Assembly (NCBI GenBank): GCA_012729335.1
Contig: JAAYDJ010000034.1
Span: 1-64,000, forward strand
DNA: 64,000 nucleotides
Direction of reading: 5' to 3'
Source: Bacteroidales bacterium
Lineage (GTDB): Bacteria; Bacteroidota; Bacteroidia; Bacteroidales; Prolixibacteraceae
The position numbers were made by a program, and so were the translations under genes. Shown piece after piece: positions 8,307-18,345 of this stretch. The notes beneath the pieces were generated by a model. The model was not told where the DNA came from. It saw nothing but the letters and a program-made list of their open reading frames with translations, and searched no databases. Numbering within the stretch: position 1 is the stretch's first letter; each line of letters opens with the position of its first letter.

Positions 8307-10665
8307 GAGACTATTTTTCATGTCGGCATTGGCCCTGGGGGCACTGTTTTTCTATTCACAGGCTACCAGTCAGGATAGCCTTACCGTGGCTGAATCACCA
8401 CACCAGGTGTGGGTTCCGGCAAAAGCGCGCCCTGTTTCAAAGGACACCCACTCCGGTACAAAGGAAGCGCACGCTGTTACAAAAGAATCATACCCCGGCA
8501 CAAATGAGGTGCACGCTGCTTCAAAGGATGCGCATCCTGATACGGTGGCGCGGGAACCCATACCTCTGGGGGAGGTAGAAGTAACGAGCCTGCGGGTCAA
8601 CCGCCGGATGAAGGATGTGCCCATGCCCATGGTCGTGGTGGGTTCCGGGAATTTCAGCAAATATTCGGCGCAGACCCTTTCCAATGTGTTGGCGGCTGAA
8701 CCGGGGATTGCCATGGGCCGCGACGGGGTTTGGTCGACCGGGATCAATATCAGGGGGTTGGGGGAGAACCGGCTGGTGACCATGATCGACGGCCACCGGG
8801 TAGAGACGGCTACTGACCTGACGGCCTCCTTCAGCATGATTGACGTGAACGACATCGAAAGGGTGGAGGTGGTCAAGGGGGCCCAGTCCGCCCTTTACGG
8901 CACAGGCGCCATGGGGGGAATCATAAACATCATCACCCGTGACGGCCGTTTTGGCGCCAGGCCTTTCATTTCCGGGAATGTCCTGTCGGGGTATGCCTCT
9001 GCCAACCATCTCTTCACCCTGCACGGCGATGTCACGGCCGGGGCTCCGAAGGTATACCTTCGCCTCAGCGGCAGCCGCCAATCTGCAGACGACATCAGAA
9101 CCCCCAGGGGCGTTTTGCCCAACAGCGGTTTCACTTCCAGTAATATTTCGGCCAGGGCGGGATGGACCCCCTGGAACAACCACGTGGTGAAGGTCCAGTA
9201 CCAGAACAACTGGTCGGAAGATGTGGGCATACCCGGGGGTTCGGCCTTTCCGGGCCCGGCCACGGCCTCCTATAAGGATATCAGCAGACACCTGTTTTCC
9301 GCCACCTATGAAATCACGCCCCTGACAGGCAAGCTTTCCTCCCTCAAAGCCAACTATTTCACCCAATACATTCAGCGCGATGTGGAGATGATTCCCCACA
9401 CGGTAACAGAAACCGCATTGCCCAACAAAGGGAAACAGATAACGACTCCGGAACGGGTTCTTCCCGTGGGGAACCATCTGATGCATGGAGGGCAGCTTCA
9501 AAGCACGTGGGATTTGGGTCCGCGGAACACGCTGATTGCCGGGGCCGACCTTTGGTCGCGGGGAGTCAGGACCTCCAGAATCAAGGAGATTACCGTTCAG
9601 GTTTTCAGTCCGGCAGGAGAACTGGTGCGCACCAACGCGCTGGTGCGCGGGGAGACGCCGACGCCCGCCTCTTCCTTCACCAGTACCGGGCTGTTTATCC
9701 AGGATGAAGCCCGGCTGTTCAACGACCAGCTGACACTCATCTCCGGGGGAAGGATCGACGGCGTCAGAGTGCAGAATGACCAGGGACAGGATATCGACTA
9801 CCTCATAGTCAACGGCGCGAGGAACGACACACCTCCCAATCAGCGGATCACCTTCCCCGAAGGCGATCACCGGAACCTTTCCTGGAGCGCCCATGCGGGA
9901 CTCCTCTGCCGGGTGACCCGCGAAACCGGACTCACCCTCAACCTGGCCCGCTCTTTCCGTGCCCCTTCCATCGAGGAACTTTTCAAATACATTGACCTGG
10001 GGAATTTCGTCAGACTGGGCAATACGGCGCTGAAACCCGAGAACGGCTTTTCAGCCGACGGGGGAGTGCGGATCTGGAAGAAGGATTTTAACCTGCAGTT
10101 CAACGGTTTTGTCAACAGTATCTCCAACCTGGTTGTGGAAACACCCGGAGAATTCATTTATAATATGAATACCGGTACGGGTATTGTGGTCACCGACACC
10201 CTGCCGGCCCTGGTCAACGCCAATGTGAGCAAGGCCCTGCTTTATGGTGCCGATTTCGGGGTGGAATACAACACCTGGTCGCACATGGTCCTCTTTGCCT
10301 CGGGCTCTTATGTCAGGGGTAAGGATACGAAAGCCGGGAGCAACCTGCCGCAGGTTCCTCCCCTGCATGGGAGGATGGGCGTTCGGTATACGCTTCCGCG
10401 GGCCGGCTCGGCGGAAATGACCCTGGTGGGCGCCGCCCGGCAGGATAAGATCGCAGAAGGAGAAAAGGAAACCGCAGGCTACACACGCCTCGACATAGCG
10501 GTCAGCAGCATCCCCCTGCGTGTCGGTTCCGCCCGGCTGCAACTCTTCGCGGGTGTCGACAACCTCACCGACCGCAGCTACACCAACCACCTGGCCACCA
10601 ACCGGGGGAGCATCAGCGCTGAACCCGGCCGTAACCTCTATCTCCGCCTCAACCTGGCCTTCTGA
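8299..10665 (+). CDS. TonB-dependent outer-membrane receptor, cobalamin/siderophore-receptor type
   Basis: 788 residues with a signal peptide (hydrophobic MSALALGALFFYSQAT). The linker at about residues 45-85 is a degenerate repeat of SKDTH/TKEAH/TKESY/SKDAH elements, ahead of the plug. The plug shows VEVVKGAQSALYGTGAMGGI near residue 190. A 22-strand barrel region follows and ends ...NLYLRLNLAF with a terminal aromatic residue. It is not a SusC protein: it lacks the N-terminal carboxypeptidase-regulatory-like extension and a SusD partner. It should import a scarce small ligand across the outer membrane and hand it to the divergent importer. Its start overlaps the preceding gene by 8 bases. 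Confidence 0.92.
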   Translation: MNKRLFFMSALALGALFFYSQATSQDSLTVAESPHQVWVPAKARPVSKDTHSGTKEAHAVTKESYPGTNEVHAASKDAHPDTVAREPIPLGEVEVTSLRVNRRMKDVPMPMVVVGSGNFSKYSAQTLSNVLAAEPGIAMGRDGVWSTGINIRGLGENRLVTMIDGHRVETATDLTASFSMIDVNDIERVEVVKGAQSALYGTGAMGGIINIITRDGRFGARPFISGNVLSGYASANHLFTLHGDVTAGAPKVYLRLSGSRQSADDIRTPRGVLPNSGFTSSNISARAGWTPWNNHVVKVQYQNNWSEDVGIPGGSAFPGPATASYKDISRHLFSATYEITPLTGKLSSLKANYFTQYIQRDVEMIPHTVTETALPNKGKQITTPERVLPVGNHLMHGGQLQSTWDLGPRNTLIAGADLWSRGVRTSRIKEITVQVFSPAGELVRTNALVRGETPTPASSFTSTGLFIQDEARLFNDQLTLISGGRIDGVRVQNDQGQDIDYLIVNGARNDTPPNQRITFPEGDHRNLSWSAHAGLLCRVTRETGLTLNLARSFRAPSIEELFKYIDLGNFVRLGNTALKPENGFSADGGVRIWKKDFNLQFNGFVNSISNLVVETPGEFIYNMNTGTGIVVTDTLPALVNANVSKALLYGADFGVEYNTWSHMVLFASGSYVRGKDTKAGSNLPQVPPLHGRMGVRYTLPRAGSAEMTLVGAARQDKIAEGEKETAGYTRLDIAVSSIPLRVGSARLQLFAGVDNLTDRSYTNHLATNRGSISAEPGRNLYLRLNLAF

Positions 10666-10708
10666 TTGGACAGCCTCAGCACTCCTGATTGCTGCGCTAC
10701 CTGTCATA

Positions 10709-10740
10709 TCGTGCCACATGGCTTCTTCCATGTGGCACGA
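10709..10740. terminator. Strong hairpin after the TonB receptor gene
   Basis: Arms TCGTGCCACATGG (10709-10721) and CCATGTGGCACGA (10728-10740) are perfectly complementary over 13 bp around a 6-base loop. It lies 44 bases after the receptor stop and ends in CCTGTTTTATG, a weak T-run. It is a terminator or 3' stabiliser separating this operon from the SusC gene. The rest of the gap up to 10959 holds no other clear signal. Confidence 0.55.
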
Positions 10741-10959
10741 CCTGTTTTATGACCTCCGGTTCATCCGGCTTCCCAGCGGCAAAACCAGTGGTTATGAACA
10801 TACAGGGATTTTTAAAATGACCGGGAAACCCTTGCAAAAGATAAAAGTTTTTTTTACCTTTACCGAAACTAACCATTTCAACTGATTCCAATAAGCTATA
10901 TTGAATATTATTGCTCAAATCAATTGAATCTGTGAGAATTAACTAAAACTATCTGAAAA

Positions 10960-13900
10960 ATGAAAAAAAGACGATTTATCAGGGGATTCGCCCTGGTGGT
11001 ATCCTTAATGCTTTTTTCGATCTGGAGCTTTGGCCAGGCCCTGAATGTGCAGGGCAAAGTGACCGACTCCGCGGGGGCTCCGATACCCGGGGTGACCGTG
11101 GTTTTGAAGGGGACGACCCAGGGGACCATCACTGGTCCCGATGGGAGGTTTATGTTGGGGAGTGTGACTCCCGCCGGGACGCTGGTTTTTTCGTTTGTGG
11201 GGATGGCCTCACAGGAAGTGCCTGTTTCAGGTCGTACGGTAATTAATGTCACGATGGAATCGGATGTATCGGAGATTGATGAGGTGGTGGTTGTAGGTTA
11301 TGGTGTGCAGCGGCGGGAGGCGGTGACCGGGTCGGTGGCTTCGATGTCGGGAGAGACCATGCGTGAGATCCCTGCTGTGAACTTCACGCAGGCCTTACAA
11401 AGCCGTTTGCCGGGGGTGCAGTTTTCACAAACTTCTTCCAGGCCTGGTGCGGCCATGCAGATCAGGGTGCGTGGAACCCGCTCGTTGACTGCCAGCAACG
11501 ATCCGCTGATCGTTCTTGACGGGATTCCCTTTGTGGGCACGATCAGTGAAATCAACACCAACGACATTAAGAGCATCGACATTCTGAAAGATGCTTCGGC
11601 GACGGCCATTTACGGGTCGCGTGGCGCCAACGGGGTCATTCTCATTACCACCCACAAGGGTGAAAAGGGGGCCAAGGCGAGAGTCCAGTACAATGGTCGT
11701 CAGGGTGTCAACACCCTGTTTGCCCCGTTCCCGATGATGGACGGCCCGGAATTTGTGGCCATCCGCAAAGCACGGGGACAGTACACCAACGGCGTGGACG
11801 AATCGGATGATGTCAGTACCGACTGGCAGGATCTCTTTTTCAGGAATGGCTACCAGACAGCCCATGACGTCGGATTGTCGGGAGGCACGGCCAGCGGCGG
11901 CTACAATGTGGGTGTGGGCTTTCTCCAGGACCAGGGGGTCGTTCCCACCAACAAATTCACCCGGTACAACCTGCGCACCTCCGTCGACCAGGAAATCGGC
12001 AAATGGTTCCGTTTCGGGTTGACCTCCAACAGCAACTACAACCTGACCGAAGGCAACCAGATTGGCCTTTACAGCGTGCTGAGCCTCTCCCCCATTGCCA
12101 GTCCCTATAACGAGGATGGTTCCCTGAGGAGGACCATACGCATGCCGCTCGATGAACAATTCAACATGACCCGGGAGATCGTGGAAGACCTGAAGGATAA
12201 GTGGGTGAGTGACAACCGGCGTTTTGCCACCTACAACTCTCTCTATGGGGAGGTGAAGATTCCGGGCATCGAAGGGCTGAAATACCGGGCCACCCTGGGC
12301 ATCGACTTCCAGCAGTCCAACAACGGGAGCTATACCGCTGAGGGCATTAACAGCAGCAATCCCACCACCGAGTCGACGGCTTCGATCAGCAACTACAACA
12401 CTTACCACTGGACGATGGAGAATCTGCTGACTTATGACAGGATGTTTGCCGGGAAGCACCGGGTGAATGCCGTTGGGCTCTATTCCGCGGAGCAAAGCAC
12501 CAGTTTCAACTCGGGCACCAATGCCAAAAGCATACCCTCTGAAGCCTTCCAGTATTACAGTCTGAGTTCGTCACTCGGAGAGATCACTGCCACCAATCCC
12601 CAGGGCGGGGGTTATATCCAATCGGGACTCATTTCCTGGATGGGACGTGTGATGTATGAATTCAGCGACAAATACATGTTGTCGGCGACCGTGCGTGCCG
12701 ACGCTTCTTCGCGTCTTGCCGAAGGATATAAATGGCATACCTATCCGGCCGTATCGGCAGGGTGGAACCTCAGAAACGAATCATTCATGCAGGGGGTGAC
12801 CTGGCTCGACAGGCTGAAAATCCGTGCAGGATTCGGTCAGACGTCCAATCAGGCGGTCGGGGCATACAGCACCCTGGGCAGGCTGAGTTCCCGTCATTAC
12901 AACTTCGGTCCTTCGACTTATGCCACGGGTTATTATGTGACGGAACTCCGGAATCCCAGCCTGGGATGGGAATTCTCCAAGACCTGGAACTATGGGGTGG
13001 ATTTCGCCCTGTGGAAAAACCGCTTGTCGGGAACCATTGAGTATTACCTCACCAAAACGGAGGATATCCTGCTGGGGCTGGGGCTTCCCCGCACATCTGG
13101 GGTGAACAGCTATACAGCCAACATTGGGGCTACCCAAAACAAAGGTTTGGAACTCTCCCTTAACGGACTCATCCTGGATGATGTCAACGGATGGACCTGG
13201 GAAGCCGGCGTTAATTTTTACACCAACAAGAACGAGCTGGTCTCCCTTGCCTCAGGGCAAACAAGAGACGAAGGCAACGGCTGGTTTGTGGGGTACAGTA
13301 TCAATTCCGTATATGATTACGAATATATCGGGCTATGGCAGGAGGGGGATCCCTACCTGAACATTCTTGAACCGGGCGGCAACCTGGGAATGATCAAGGT
13401 GAAATATGCCGGGGAATACAACGAGGATGGAACCCCCAAACGGCAGATAGGTCCCGATGACCGCCAGATCCTGGAACTGGATCCCGATTTTCTGGGAGGC
13501 TTTAACACCCGGGTGGCGTATAAAGGGTTTGACCTGAGCGTCATTGGCGGCTTCCAGAGTGGTGGCATCCTGATCAGCACCCTGAACGGCCCCAGCAGTT
13601 ATCTCAATCTGATGACAGGCCGCAGGGGACAGATCAAGGTGGATTACTGGACGCCCCAGAACACCGGAGCCAAGTATCCTGCGCCCAATGGGGTAATCAG
13701 TGGTGACAACCCCAAATACCTCAGTACCCTGGCCTACTTCGACGGGTCCTACCTGAAAATCCGCAATGTTTCACTGGGATATGACCTGTCCCGTTCTCTG
13801 CTCAAGAACACAGGCGTAGACATGCGCATGTATTTCACTGTCCAGAATCCCCTGGTCATGTTTTCCGATTTCCATAAGGAGATGGGGCTCGATCCCGAGA

Positions 13901-14019
13901 CCAACTCCATGGGCAACGAAAATGTGGCCACCGGCGGGTACAACTCCCGGATACTTACAGTGGGCTTCAATGCGCCATCCACTCGGAACTACATCTTTGG
14001 AGTTAATCTGACATTTTAA
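10960..14019 (+). CDS. SusC/RagA-family TonB-linked outer-membrane protein
   Basis: 1019 residues, typical SusC length. It has a signal peptide to about residue 25. A carboxypeptidase-regulatory-like domain follows (VQGKVTDSAGAPIPGVTVVL). The junction motif DEVVVVGYGVQRREAVTGSV is diagnostic of the family, as is the plug motif SIDILKDASATAIYGSRGAN. The C-terminus RNYIFGVNLTF closes the barrel. Together with the SusD homologue encoded 12 bases downstream it should form a pedal-bin complex importing oligosaccharides. The neighbouring GH10 and GH43-like enzymes make xylan-derived sugars plausible, but no regulator of the HTCS or ECF type is adjacent. Confidence 0.96.
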   Translation: MKKRRFIRGFALVVSLMLFSIWSFGQALNVQGKVTDSAGAPIPGVTVVLKGTTQGTITGPDGRFMLGSVTPAGTLVFSFVGMASQEVPVSGRTVINVTMESDVSEIDEVVVVGYGVQRREAVTGSVASMSGETMREIPAVNFTQALQSRLPGVQFSQTSSRPGAAMQIRVRGTRSLTASNDPLIVLDGIPFVGTISEINTNDIKSIDILKDASATAIYGSRGANGVILITTHKGEKGAKARVQYNGRQGVNTLFAPFPMMDGPEFVAIRKARGQYTNGVDESDDVSTDWQDLFFRNGYQTAHDVGLSGGTASGGYNVGVGFLQDQGVVPTNKFTRYNLRTSVDQEIGKWFRFGLTSNSNYNLTEGNQIGLYSVLSLSPIASPYNEDGSLRRTIRMPLDEQFNMTREIVEDLKDKWVSDNRRFATYNSLYGEVKIPGIEGLKYRATLGIDFQQSNNGSYTAEGINSSNPTTESTASISNYNTYHWTMENLLTYDRMFAGKHRVNAVGLYSAEQSTSFNSGTNAKSIPSEAFQYYSLSSSLGEITATNPQGGGYIQSGLISWMGRVMYEFSDKYMLSATVRADASSRLAEGYKWHTYPAVSAGWNLRNESFMQGVTWLDRLKIRAGFGQTSNQAVGAYSTLGRLSSRHYNFGPSTYATGYYVTELRNPSLGWEFSKTWNYGVDFALWKNRLSGTIEYYLTKTEDILLGLGLPRTSGVNSYTANIGATQNKGLELSLNGLILDDVNGWTWEAGVNFYTNKNELVSLASGQTRDEGNGWFVGYSINSVYDYEYIGLWQEGDPYLNILEPGGNLGMIKVKYAGEYNEDGTPKRQIGPDDRQILELDPDFLGGFNTRVAYKGFDLSVIGGFQSGGILISTLNGPSSYLNLMTGRRGQIKVDYWTPQNTGAKYPAPNGVISGDNPKYLSTLAYFDGSYLKIRNVSLGYDLSRSLLKNTGVDMRMYFTVQNPLVMFSDFHKEMGLDPETNSMGNENVATGGYNSRILTVGFNAPSTRNYIFGVNLTF

Positions 14020-14031
14020 AAAAAGAAAACG

Positions 14032-15981
14032 ATGAGACACATAAATATCAAATCGATCATAGGCACTGTTTTATTAACCGTGTTCCTGGTAGGGTGTTCT
14101 GACATACTGGAGGAGCAGCCGCGCAGCATCTTTGAGCCTGGTTTTTTTAAGACTGAGAAGGGGGTTAACGGTGGGTTGACCGCGTTATATGCCCATCTGC
14201 GTTATATTTACGGTAACGCCTATTTTTACAATTCCGGAGTGACGGGGACCGATGAGGCCACCTATGCCCAGAGTGCCGATGCCAACTTCAAGGTGATGGA
14301 TGTGTCGGGACAGGGGAACATCACCCCGTCGCAGACCGGGGGTTCCGGGACCTTGTGGGACCATGCCTTCCCGGCCATCAACACCGCCTCGGGCATCATT
14401 GAGAATGCCTCTGCGGTAGGGCTCAGCAATGCCCTGATCGCCGAGGCCCGTTTTTTCCGCGCCTTCGACTATTTCATGCTGGTGCAGACCTTTGGCGGAG
14501 TCCCCCTTGATCTGGGCTCCGGTGAACTCAAATTCAACATCAACCCATCACGGGTTTCGGTACGCAATACCGTTCCGGAGGTCTATACCAAAGCCATCTT
14601 CCCCGATTTGACGGCCGCCGTGAACGATTTGCCGGCGACACCCCGGCTGACCGGTACGGTGTCTAAAAATGTCGCCCGGCTTTTCCTGGCAAAGGCTTAC
14701 CTAACCTACGGCTGGTGGCTCCAGAATCCCAATAATATCCCTACTTATCCTGCTGCCGACCGCACCGATCCCGACGGGAAAAATGCGCAGTGGTACTTCC
14801 AGCAGGCTTATGACATCGCCACCACCGCCATTGATGATCCTGGGCCGTACGGATTGATGGCAACGTTTTATGAACTGCATAAAGGCGGAAACGAACGGAA
14901 CAAGGAGATGATGCTCTATGCCGACCACACCGAAACCAGCGAAAAGTACAACGATGCGAGCCTGACCTACGGCAGCGGCGGTAATGCCGACAATTTTGCC
15001 TCCTGGATGATGACCTGGAACTATACGGAAATCAGAAGCCATAAAAACCCGGAACTGACCAGTGCCGCTCCCTCGGTGCTCAGGGAAGCTGCCCAGGACC
15101 TGGGACGCCCGTGGACCCGCATGGCGCCGGTGGTCAATGTCTTTGAGACCACCTTTGCCAATAAGACGGAAGACAGCCGCTTTGATGGCACCTTTACTCT
15201 TGTATACCGCGGAAACTGGCCCAAAGGAGGGGACAAGACTGAGTTTTATTATGGCGCCAACGGGATTAAGGTCTTTCCCGGTGATCCAATTCTCTCTTTC
15301 CTGTATGAGACGCCTTCCACGCCCATCACTTATCCTTCGGGTGCAGGCCCCAGCAATGTGGGCGGGGGCACCCTTCCCGGAAGGGCTGATTTTGTCATCG
15401 CCCTGGAAGGGACCAGCCGCGTGGTCTACCCCGGAACCTGGAAGATGAGTACGTATCGCACCGACAATGGCACCGGACTGGGACAGCCCAATGCGGCCAT
15501 TACCCGACCTTTCAACATTGCCAAATTCTCGGAATTTTACTTTGTGGCTGCCGAGGCGGCCATCAAAGGTGCCACCACTAAACCGGGTAAAAGCGCCAGG
15601 GAACTCCTCAACGTGATCAGGGCCCGTGCCGGAAAATGGTCATTCGACCGTTACCGTAATATGGCGAAAGCCGCGGATCACAGTGTCGCCCTGACAGCCG
15701 CCACACCCTCCACCATCGACATCAACTACCTCCTGGCAGAAATGTCGAGGGAGTATTACGGGGAAGGATTCCGCTGGAATGACCTGGTCCGCACCCAGAA
15801 ATGGGGTGAGCTGGCTGCCAGCTATAAGATTGCTTCCAGCACCAAGGGCGACCATAATGCCGTGACCGTCAACCGCAGCATTCAGCCTTACCTCTATCTG
15901 CGCCCCATTCCCCAGGGCCAGATCGACGCACTCGAAATGACCGACGACGAAAAGAAGGCCTATCAGAATCCGGGATACTAA
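14032..15981 (+). CDS. SusD/RagB-family nutrient-binding lipoprotein
   Basis: 649 residues. The leader ends in FLVGC, a lipobox, followed by SDILEEQPRS, the usual N-terminus of mature SusD-like proteins. Later motifs are AEARFFRAFDYFMLVQTFGG, NVARLFLAKAYLTYGWW in the TPR core, and REYYGEGFRWNDLVRTQKWG followed by LRPIPQGQIDA at the C-terminal end. The length is somewhat above the ~500-600 common for the family. It is the surface lid of the SusC complex and binds the glycan. The gap to SusC is 12 bases, so they are one operon. Confidence 0.95.
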   Translation: MRHINIKSIIGTVLLTVFLVGCSDILEEQPRSIFEPGFFKTEKGVNGGLTALYAHLRYIYGNAYFYNSGVTGTDEATYAQSADANFKVMDVSGQGNITPSQTGGSGTLWDHAFPAINTASGIIENASAVGLSNALIAEARFFRAFDYFMLVQTFGGVPLDLGSGELKFNINPSRVSVRNTVPEVYTKAIFPDLTAAVNDLPATPRLTGTVSKNVARLFLAKAYLTYGWWLQNPNNIPTYPAADRTDPDGKNAQWYFQQAYDIATTAIDDPGPYGLMATFYELHKGGNERNKEMMLYADHTETSEKYNDASLTYGSGGNADNFASWMMTWNYTEIRSHKNPELTSAAPSVLREAAQDLGRPWTRMAPVVNVFETTFANKTEDSRFDGTFTLVYRGNWPKGGDKTEFYYGANGIKVFPGDPILSFLYETPSTPITYPSGAGPSNVGGGTLPGRADFVIALEGTSRVVYPGTWKMSTYRTDNGTGLGQPNAAITRPFNIAKFSEFYFVAAEAAIKGATTKPGKSARELLNVIRARAGKWSFDRYRNMAKAADHSVALTAATPSTIDINYLLAEMSREYYGEGFRWNDLVRTQKWGELAASYKIASSTKGDHNAVTVNRSIQPYLYLRPIPQGQIDALEMTDDEKKAYQNPGY

Positions 15982-16102
15982 GAAGAAGTATCCCTTGCAC
16001 ATCCAGGTTCTAAGACCTGCCAGATCACCCGGGAATCTGCAACTTCAGATAACCCCGGAGTTCCTCCAGGCAGATCACCCCATGAACGGTAACGTCAGTG
16101 AG

Positions 16103-16140
16103 AAAGAGGCTGCCCTTTTGAGGCAGCCTCTTTATATTTT
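16103..16140 (+). terminator. Rho-independent terminator after susD
   Basis: AAAGAGGCTGCC (16103-16114) pairs perfectly with GGCAGCCTCTTT (16122-16133) around a 7-base loop, followed by ATATTTT. It closes the SusC/SusD operon 120 bases after the stop codon, so the GH10 gene probably has its own promoter. The rest of 15982-16323 holds only the 29-bp repeat at 16210. Confidence 0.85.
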
Positions 16141-16209
16141 CCTTTTATCTTTGCTTTTTCTGTAAAACCAGCTCCCTGTGAAGGATGAGCAAAAATCATA
16201 AAAGAGCTT

Positions 16210-16238
16210 TTATGTGGTCGAAGCACCATGCGACTTTC
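16210..16238 (-). repeat. 29-bp dispersed repeat, copy 1 (inverted relative to 62336)
   Basis: The reverse complement of these 29 bases is identical to 62336-62364 (begins GAAAGTCGCATGGTGCTTCG). Beyond the exact match there is only patchy likeness, such as TTTGCTC about 20 bases further on. It contains a short self-complementary core (TGGT...ACCA). It lies between the susD terminator and the GH10 start at 16324. Confidence 0.7.
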
Positions 16239-16323
16239 ACAAGTTCAACCAGGTAAACGTAAAAATTCAAACACATGAAATATCCATGCATCATTTAACC
16301 ATAGTAACTAAATATTTTAACTG

Positions 16324-18264
16324 ATGAAACAAAAAGTGTCACTGTTTTTATTTCTCTGTTTAAACGTTCTTTTCCCGTTTTCCGGAATATCCTCTTTCCC
16401 AGGGGATTTACTGGTCACTCCGGACCCCACCCCAGTGGTGACAGAAGCTGAATCGGGAGTGGCTGGCAGCGGGATATCCACGCTTCAGGACGGGACCATC
16501 AGATATATTACGGCCAAATCCAATTACACGGGGCAGTCGGGACCCGGGGATTCCATACGTCTGATCACGTATGCCGTCACGTTCAGGGACACGGGGTACT
16601 ATCAGTTGTTTGTGCGCATGCGTGTGGGCGCAGGGGGGTATGACGACGACAGTTTTTTCGCGGCCCGGGGTTTCGGAGCCAAAGCCCTTGCCGACGGCAA
16701 CGACTGGGTTTTTATCAATGGCATGGCGGGTGCAGGGTTTACCCAACCTTCTGACTTTGTGGAAGCCCTGGGTGAAGCGGGGAGCCAAGTATGGAAATGG
16801 GTGAATATCTCGCTCAATTTCCTCCCTTCCTCCACTGCCCTGAAAACCTTCTATGTGGATTCCGGCCACCTCACCCAGACTTTTCAGATAGCCACCCGTG
16901 AAGACGGGCTGGCCATTGACAAGCTGGCATTCGGAAAGGCGGATCTCTACTACACTGTGGAAGCCCTGGACAATGGATTGGCCGGAGTGGAGGCGAAACC
17001 TGAACCGATCCCCCCTTACCAGGGGCCTCCCCTGGCCGGGGGATCCACGAAATTCCTGGGCAATGTCATGGCCAGCGACAACATCTTTGCCAACTACTGG
17101 AACCAGATCACCCCGGGAAATGAGGGCAAATGGGGATCCATTGCCTCCACCTCTGATTCCACGAAATGGAACTGGAGCGGATTGGACAGAATATATAACT
17201 ATGCCCAGCAGCATCAGCTTATTTTCAAGAACCACACCCTCATCTGGGGGGCACAGCAACCCTCCTGGATTTCAGCGCTGGATGCCGCCACCCAGCTCAA
17301 ATACATCGAAACCTGGATGCGGATGGTAGGGAAAAGGTATCCCCACATGGATATGATCGATGTGGTCAACGAGCCCCTGGTGTCACACAATCCTCCGGAT
17401 GGGGTCAACGGAAGGGCAAACTATAAAGAAGCTCTGGGGGGTAACGGCACAACAGGCTGGGACTGGGTCATCAAGTCTTTCGAACTGGCCCGCAAATATA
17501 TGCCCGGCCAAACAAAACTCATTCTCAATGACTACGGGATTATCAATGACAATACCGCTACCAGCATATACCTGACCATCATCAACCTGCTGAAAAACAG
17601 GGGACTCATCGACGGCATCGGGGTGCAGGGACACCGTTTTGAACTGGAAAAAGCCAGCACCGCCACCCTGAAGAGCAATCTCGACCGCCTGGCGGCCACC
17701 GGGTTGCCCATTTACATCTCGGAATTCGACCTGGGGAACCTGAACAATGAGGGCACACCCGACGACCACCAACAGCTTGAACTTTACCAAAGGATATTTC
17801 CTGTATTGTGGGAACATCCCGGGGTAAAGGGGATCACCCTCTGGGGCTATCTCGAAGGGGAGATGTGGCAGAGTTCCTGCCACCTGGTGCTTAAAACCAA
17901 TGCCTGGCGCCCGGCGATGACCTGGCTGGCCGACTATGTCAGAAGAACTACCGGCAACAGCCCGGCATGGATCACCTCACCCGGCACCCCCACCCTCAGT
18001 CAGAACTACCCCAATCCCGTCAGCTCCTCCACCGAAATCGGTTTTACCCTTCACAAAACGCAAAAAGTCACCCTCACCATCTACGACCACCTGGGAAGGG
18101 AGGTGACCACCCTGGTGAACGGCTTGTGGTCACCGGGAAATCACAGGGTAACGTGGAAAATCTCTGATTTGCCGGCAGGAAAAGCCGGAAACGGACTTTA
18201 CTTCTACAGGCTGGTCACAGACGACAGCATACTGAGCAGGAAAATGATGGTGCTGGGAAGGTGA
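16324..18264 (+). CDS. Secreted GH10 endo-xylanase with N-terminal binding module and T9SS sorting domain
   Basis: 646 residues: signal peptide; a beta-sandwich module at about 35-220 (TEAESGVAGSG through the DTGYYQLFVRMRVGAGG stretch) that resembles carbohydrate-binding modules; a GH10 barrel at about 235-545; and a C-terminal type IX secretion sorting domain (LSQNYPNPVSSSTEIGFTL, then LYFYRLVTDD). The acid/base is Glu350 in DVVNEP and the nucleophile is Glu467 in YISEFDLG, both intact. It should cut beta-1,4-xylan outside the cell or on its surface. It follows SusC/SusD but behind a terminator, so co-regulation is likely rather than co-transcription. Confidence 0.94.
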   Translation: MKQKVSLFLFLCLNVLFPFSGISSFPGDLLVTPDPTPVVTEAESGVAGSGISTLQDGTIRYITAKSNYTGQSGPGDSIRLITYAVTFRDTGYYQLFVRMRVGAGGYDDDSFFAARGFGAKALADGNDWVFINGMAGAGFTQPSDFVEALGEAGSQVWKWVNISLNFLPSSTALKTFYVDSGHLTQTFQIATREDGLAIDKLAFGKADLYYTVEALDNGLAGVEAKPEPIPPYQGPPLAGGSTKFLGNVMASDNIFANYWNQITPGNEGKWGSIASTSDSTKWNWSGLDRIYNYAQQHQLIFKNHTLIWGAQQPSWISALDAATQLKYIETWMRMVGKRYPHMDMIDVVNEPLVSHNPPDGVNGRANYKEALGGNGTTGWDWVIKSFELARKYMPGQTKLILNDYGIINDNTATSIYLTIINLLKNRGLIDGIGVQGHRFELEKASTATLKSNLDRLAATGLPIYISEFDLGNLNNEGTPDDHQQLELYQRIFPVLWEHPGVKGITLWGYLEGEMWQSSCHLVLKTNAWRPAMTWLADYVRRTTGNSPAWITSPGTPTLSQNYPNPVSSSTEIGFTLHKTQKVTLTIYDHLGREVTTLVNGLWSPGNHRVTWKISDLPAGKAGNGLYFYRLVTDDSILSRKMMVLGR

Positions 18265-18345
18265 CTTTCAGCAGTTGGGAATTCCTTTAAGTTTTATAAC
18301 TTAAACGCCTGAAAAAGATTCTCTTCTTCAAATCAGGCATAAAAA

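Noticed and set aside
8521..9894. 457-codon minus-strand frame inside the TonB receptor gene
   Set aside because: It is antisense to a clear receptor with all plug and barrel motifs. The translation is proline/glycine/histidine-rich without any domain, as expected from GC-rich antisense shadows.
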